Assembly: GCA_963702555.1 (NCBI GenBank)
Contig: CAVPCW010000010.1
Coordinates: forward strand, 62,001 to 126,000
Length of the DNA: 64,000 nt
Reading direction: 5' to 3'
Origin: CAMFLJ01 sp963702555
GTDB lineage: Bacteria > Actinomycetota > Acidimicrobiia > Acidimicrobiales > Acidimicrobilacustridaceae
The notes below the pieces were generated by a model, which worked only from the letters and a program-made list of their open reading frames with translations, had not been told where the DNA came from and ran no database searches. This document shows, in pieces, positions 59,928 to 64,000 of this stretch (the stretch's first letter is position 1; the number at the start of each line of letters is the position of its first letter). A program made the position numbers and the translations under genes.

Positions 59928-60905
59928 ATGGCCGGTGGTCAGGAGCGGGTCCTGCGGGCGCGGATCAAGAGCGTCCAGTCGATCAGGAAGATCACCCGCG
60001 CCATGGAGCTCATCGCTGCGACCCGCGTGGTCAAGGCCCAGGACCGCGCTGGCGCGGCCCGGCCCTACAGCGACGAGATCACCGCGGTGATCATCGACCT
60101 GCTCCGTGCCGGCGCGGCGAAGGAGCACCCGCTCCTTCGTGACAACCCCGACGCCCGCACCGCCGCGTTCGTGATCATCACCTCCGACCGCGGGATGTGC
60201 GGCGCCTACAACAGCAGCGTCATCCGCCTCGCGGAGCGGGCCATCGCCTCGGCCGAGGCCGAGGGGCTCGACATCTCGCTGATCGTCATCGGCAAGAAGG
60301 CCCAGAAGCACTTCCGCTTCCAGGGCCGCCCGATCGACGCCGTCTTCGACTCGATCACCGACCAGCCCACCTACGACAACGCCCGCGACGTCGCCGCCTC
60401 CGTGCGCCGCCGTTACGAGACCGGTGAGCTGGCCTACGTCGAGCTGGCCTACACCCAGTTCCTCTCCGCCGGCGTGCAGCAGGCGGCGGTGAAGCGGTTC
60501 CTGCCGCTCGAGGTGCCGGCGGTCAGCGCCGCCGACGGCCCATCGGCCGACCTCGAGTACGAGCCGTCCCCGACGGGCATCCTCAACGAGATCCTGCCCC
60601 GGTACCTCGAGTCCCGGCTGTTCTCGGCCCTCCTCGACGCCTCGGCGTCGGAGCACGCCTCCCGGCAGCGGGCCATGAAGGCCGCCACCGACAACGCCGA
60701 CGACCTCACCACCACGCTGTCCCGGGTGCTGAACCGGGCCCGCCAGGACGCCATCACCACCGAGATCATGGAGATCGTCGGCGGTGCCGAGGCCCTGGGC
60801 GCCGACAAGGGCGACAGCCACGAACTGATCCCCAGCCTGCTCACCCCCGAGCACGCCTTCCCCGAACACCTCGACCGACTCGACAAGTCGGCCGGGACCC
60901 ACTGA
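59928..60905 (+). CDS. atpG: ATP synthase subunit gamma
   Basis: 325 residues. N-terminal RIKSVQSIRKITRAMELIAATRVVKAQ, ITSDRGMCGAYN, and the conserved C-terminal RARQDAITTEIMEIVGGAEAL followed by about 40 extra residues. Rotor shaft of F1. Confidence 0.95.
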   Translation: MAGGQERVLRARIKSVQSIRKITRAMELIAATRVVKAQDRAGAARPYSDEITAVIIDLLRAGAAKEHPLLRDNPDARTAAFVIITSDRGMCGAYNSSVIRLAERAIASAEAEGLDISLIVIGKKAQKHFRFQGRPIDAVFDSITDQPTYDNARDVAASVRRRYETGELAYVELAYTQFLSAGVQQAAVKRFLPLEVPAVSAADGPSADLEYEPSPTGILNEILPRYLESRLFSALLDASASEHASRQRAMKAATDNADDLTTTLSRVLNRARQDAITTEIMEIVGGAEALGADKGDSHELIPSLLTPEHAFPEHLDRLDKSAGTH

Positions 60906-60933
60906 GCCCCCAGCCGAGGAGCCACCTCCACCG

Positions 60934-62371
<1,438 letters not shown>

Positions 62372-62372
<1 letters not shown>

Positions 62373-62770
62373 TGCCGCTCGCCGTCGAGCTCGTCTCGCC
62401 GGAGCGCACGCTCTTCTCGGGCGAGGCCAACTGGGTGCGGGCGCGCACCGTGGGCGGGGGCGACATCGCCTTCCTCCCCGGCCACGCCCCGTTCGTGGGG
62501 GCCCTCGCCACCTGGACCGTGGAGATCTCCCTCGCCGACGGCAGCCACGAGCTGGCGGCCGTGCACGGGGGCTTCGTCGAGGTCAGCAACGACCACGTGA
62601 AGATCCTCTCCGACCTGGCCGAGATGGCGTCGTCGATCGACGCCGACCGTGCCCGTCGGGCCCAGGAGAAGGCGCAGGCCGCCGTCGCCAGGGGCGAGGA
62701 CGTCGAGGCCGAGGCGGCACTGAACCGGGCCAACGCCCGTCTGGCCGCCACCGGCACGATGGTGCACTGA
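62372..62770 (+). CDS. atpC: ATP synthase subunit epsilon
   Basis: 132 residues. N-terminal beta sandwich (MPLAVELVSPERTLFSGEANWV and LPGHAPFVGALATW) and a C-terminal helical hairpin (from about 90). ATG shares one base with the atpD stop (TGATG). Last gene of the operon. Confidence 0.94.
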
Positions 62771-62800
62771 CACCGTCATCTTCTCGACACCAGAACTGAT

Positions 62801-62828
62801 CGGAGGGGCGCCTGCGGGCGCCCCTCCG
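62801..62828 (+). terminator. Terminator of the atp operon
   Basis: Perfect 12-bp stem CGGAGGGGCGCC/GGCGCCCCTCCG with a TGCG loop, 30 bases after atpC. Confidence 0.8.
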
Positions 62829-62859
62829 TCGCGTCCGGGGTGTGCCACGCTGGCTCGTC

Positions 62860-63522
62860 ATGGGTGACCGGGGGCGGACGCGTGGGCTCGGCGGGCTGAT
62901 GGCCGCGACGGTGGCGCTCGGGGTCGTCCTGCTCCCTCTGGGTGCCTGCTCCGGCGACGACGACTCGGCGCCGGCCACGACGACCACCGTCGACCCGCTG
63001 GCCGAGACGGTCGTCGACGCGTGCGGCAACGACCTCAGCGCGCTCCGCACCACCGTGTGGGCCGTCGATCCGGCCACCGGCGCGGTGCGCTGGACCGCGT
63101 CGGTGCCGCTGGCCGCTGGCTATCTGCTCCGCGGCGACGACGGGGGAGTGCTGGTCCCCCTCGAGCGGCGCTCCGTCGACGTGTTGCTCGACGCGACCAC
63201 CGGTGCCGTCGTCGGGTATCCGCCGGCCGGGGTGCACGAGGTGCTCGTCGACGGCACCGGCGTCGCCACCGGGGTCGTGGGCATGCAGGTGGTCGACGGT
63301 GAGCAGCAGCCGGCCCAGGTCACCGCAGCCGGCCTGTTGGTCGAGGTCGACACGGCGGGCGGAGCGGTGGCCGCCCGCGGCCTCGACCCCGCCACCGGCG
63401 CCGCCGTGTGGACCAGCCCGCTCAGCGGCGGTGCCCAGGGCGAAGGGGCGAGTCGACCGGTGATCTACGACGACGCCGTGGTGATCGTGGCGCCGGCCCA
63501 GGCCGTGCCCGCCTGCGACTGA
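62860..63522 (+). CDS. Lipoprotein with PQQ-like blades (hypothetical)
   Basis: 220 residues. Signal peptide with lipobox LPLGAC (about 30-33), Thr/Ala linker, then PQQ-type beta-propeller strands (VWAVDPATGAVRWTASV and ARGLDPATGAAVWTSPLSGG), too few for a full propeller. Usually such proteins bind partners on the outside of the membrane. Start ATG 62860 or GTG 62842. Confidence 0.65.
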   Translation: MGDRGRTRGLGGLMAATVALGVVLLPLGACSGDDDSAPATTTTVDPLAETVVDACGNDLSALRTTVWAVDPATGAVRWTASVPLAAGYLLRGDDGGVLVPLERRSVDVLLDATTGAVVGYPPAGVHEVLVDGTGVATGVVGMQVVDGEQQPAQVTAAGLLVEVDTAGGAVAARGLDPATGAAVWTSPLSGGAQGEGASRPVIYDDAVVIVAPAQAVPACD

Positions 63523-63628
63523 GGTCCCCTCGCCGTCGCGTCCCGGAGGTCTCGGTCCACCGGTCGTTCGGTGGCGGGTCCTAGCCTCCGGCCCAGCCGG
63601 GGCCGAGCTCCCGGGTCATCCGGAGCCC

Positions 63629-64000
63629 CTGCTGGACGCCAACGTCATCGCCCTCGGCCTCTTGGTCGCCATGTCGCCCCTGCCCGTGCTGGCCGAGGTG
63701 CTGTCGATGACGGAGTCGGGTCGGGTCCGTCCCGCCGTCGCCCTCGCACTGGGGTACGCCCTGGCGCTGGCTGTGATCGCCGTGGCGGCCGTGGTGGTGG
63801 GCAGCCAGGCCTCCAGCGGCACCACCGCCAGCACGACCACGGCGATCGTCGACCTCGTCGCCGGCGTGCTCCTCCTGCTCGGCGCGCTCCGCACCCGACA
63901 CCGCTCGCGGACCGACCCGGATGCCGGCCTGCCGAAGTGGATCGCCCGGGTCGGGTCGATGTCCACGCTGTTCGCCTTCGCCCTGGGGGCCTTCCTCCCG
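63629..64000 (+). CDS. GAP/Sap-family (sulfolipid-1-addressing-like) membrane protein, partial
   Basis: The open plus-strand frame reads LDANVIALGLLVAMSPLPVLAEVLSM, then long hydrophobic spans, and leaves the window at 64000. The SPLPVLA opening is typical of the GAP family of small-molecule/lipid export helpers. No clear start: CTG 63629, TTG 63662 and ATG 63671 are options, or the start is lost to an indel. A TAGCCT box lies at 63582. Confidence 0.6.
   Translation, partial: MLDANVIALGLLVAMSPLPVLAEVLSMTESGRVRPAVALALGYALALAVIAVAAVVVGSQASSGTTASTTTAIVDLVAGVLLLLGALRTRHRSRTDPDAGLPKWIARVGSMSTLFAFALGAFLP

Overview
GC-rich (about 70%), gene-dense DNA that looks like an actinobacterial chromosome, most likely class Acidimicrobiia or a close relative (inference). 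The signs are a WhiB regulator beside paired Get3/ArsA-like ATPases, an F420-type FrhB protein, LytR-CpsA-Psr, DUF3090, SCO1664-family and MSMEG_4193-type genes, and the order argS-lysA-hom-thrC-x-rho-rpmE-prfA-prmC-glyA-wecA-atp. That order matches, with insertions, the Mycobacterium tuberculosis stretch Rv1292-Rv1310. Many genes start with ATG or GTG 5-11 nt after a TANNNT -10 box, so leaderless transcription seems common.

Layout. 0-4.3 kb: two ArsA/Get3-like ATPases, a PdtaS-like histidine kinase and whiB. 4.5-10.7 kb: GDPD, lipid kinase, etfBA, DUF2231 membrane protein, and the SCO1664/DUF3090/histidine-phosphatase trio. 10.7-20.6 kb: small hypotheticals, family-5 uracil-DNA glycosylase, lipoprotein, FrhB-like flavoprotein, acyl-CoA dehydrogenase, LCP protein, acyl-CoA ligase, cytochrome P450 and a RarA-C-like helical protein. 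20.6-23.2 kb: an ECF sigma factor fused to an anti-sigma zinc motif, a membrane span and an outside Ig-like domain, divergent from a lipoprotein carrying a similar Ig-like domain. Both genes carry the same candidate promoter. 23.3-30.7 kb: MDMPI-type protein, amidohydrolase, tRNA-Arg(CCG), nitroreductase, VOC protein, murA and a broken MMPL transporter. 30.8-45.3 kb: argS, lysA, TSUP permease, hom-thrC-ApgM-like (proposed homoserine kinase in the thrB slot), rho, rpmE, prfA, prmC. 46-51.5 kb: accessory genes including menB and a thiolase. 51.5-62.8 kb: LMW phosphatase, glyA, wecA and a complete F1Fo ATP synthase operon with two b-type subunits. 62.8-64 kb: a lipoprotein and a partial GAP-family membrane protein.

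About 20 apparent single-base insertions and one deletion interrupt conserved genes (UDG, P450, probably murA, MMPL, lysA, the thiolase end, atpD). Since atpD and lysA are hit, residual assembly or sequencing indels are the simplest explanation. Affected genes are annotated across their full span with shift positions given.

How the genes work together: the argS-to-thrC block makes amino acids of the aspartate family and charges Arg. rho/rpmE/prfA/prmC serve transcription termination and translation. wecA, murA, LCP and the lipid kinase serve the cell envelope. Etf, acyl-CoA dehydrogenase, acyl-CoA ligase and thiolase point to fatty-acid or related acyl-CoA breakdown feeding the respiratory chain and the ATP synthase.
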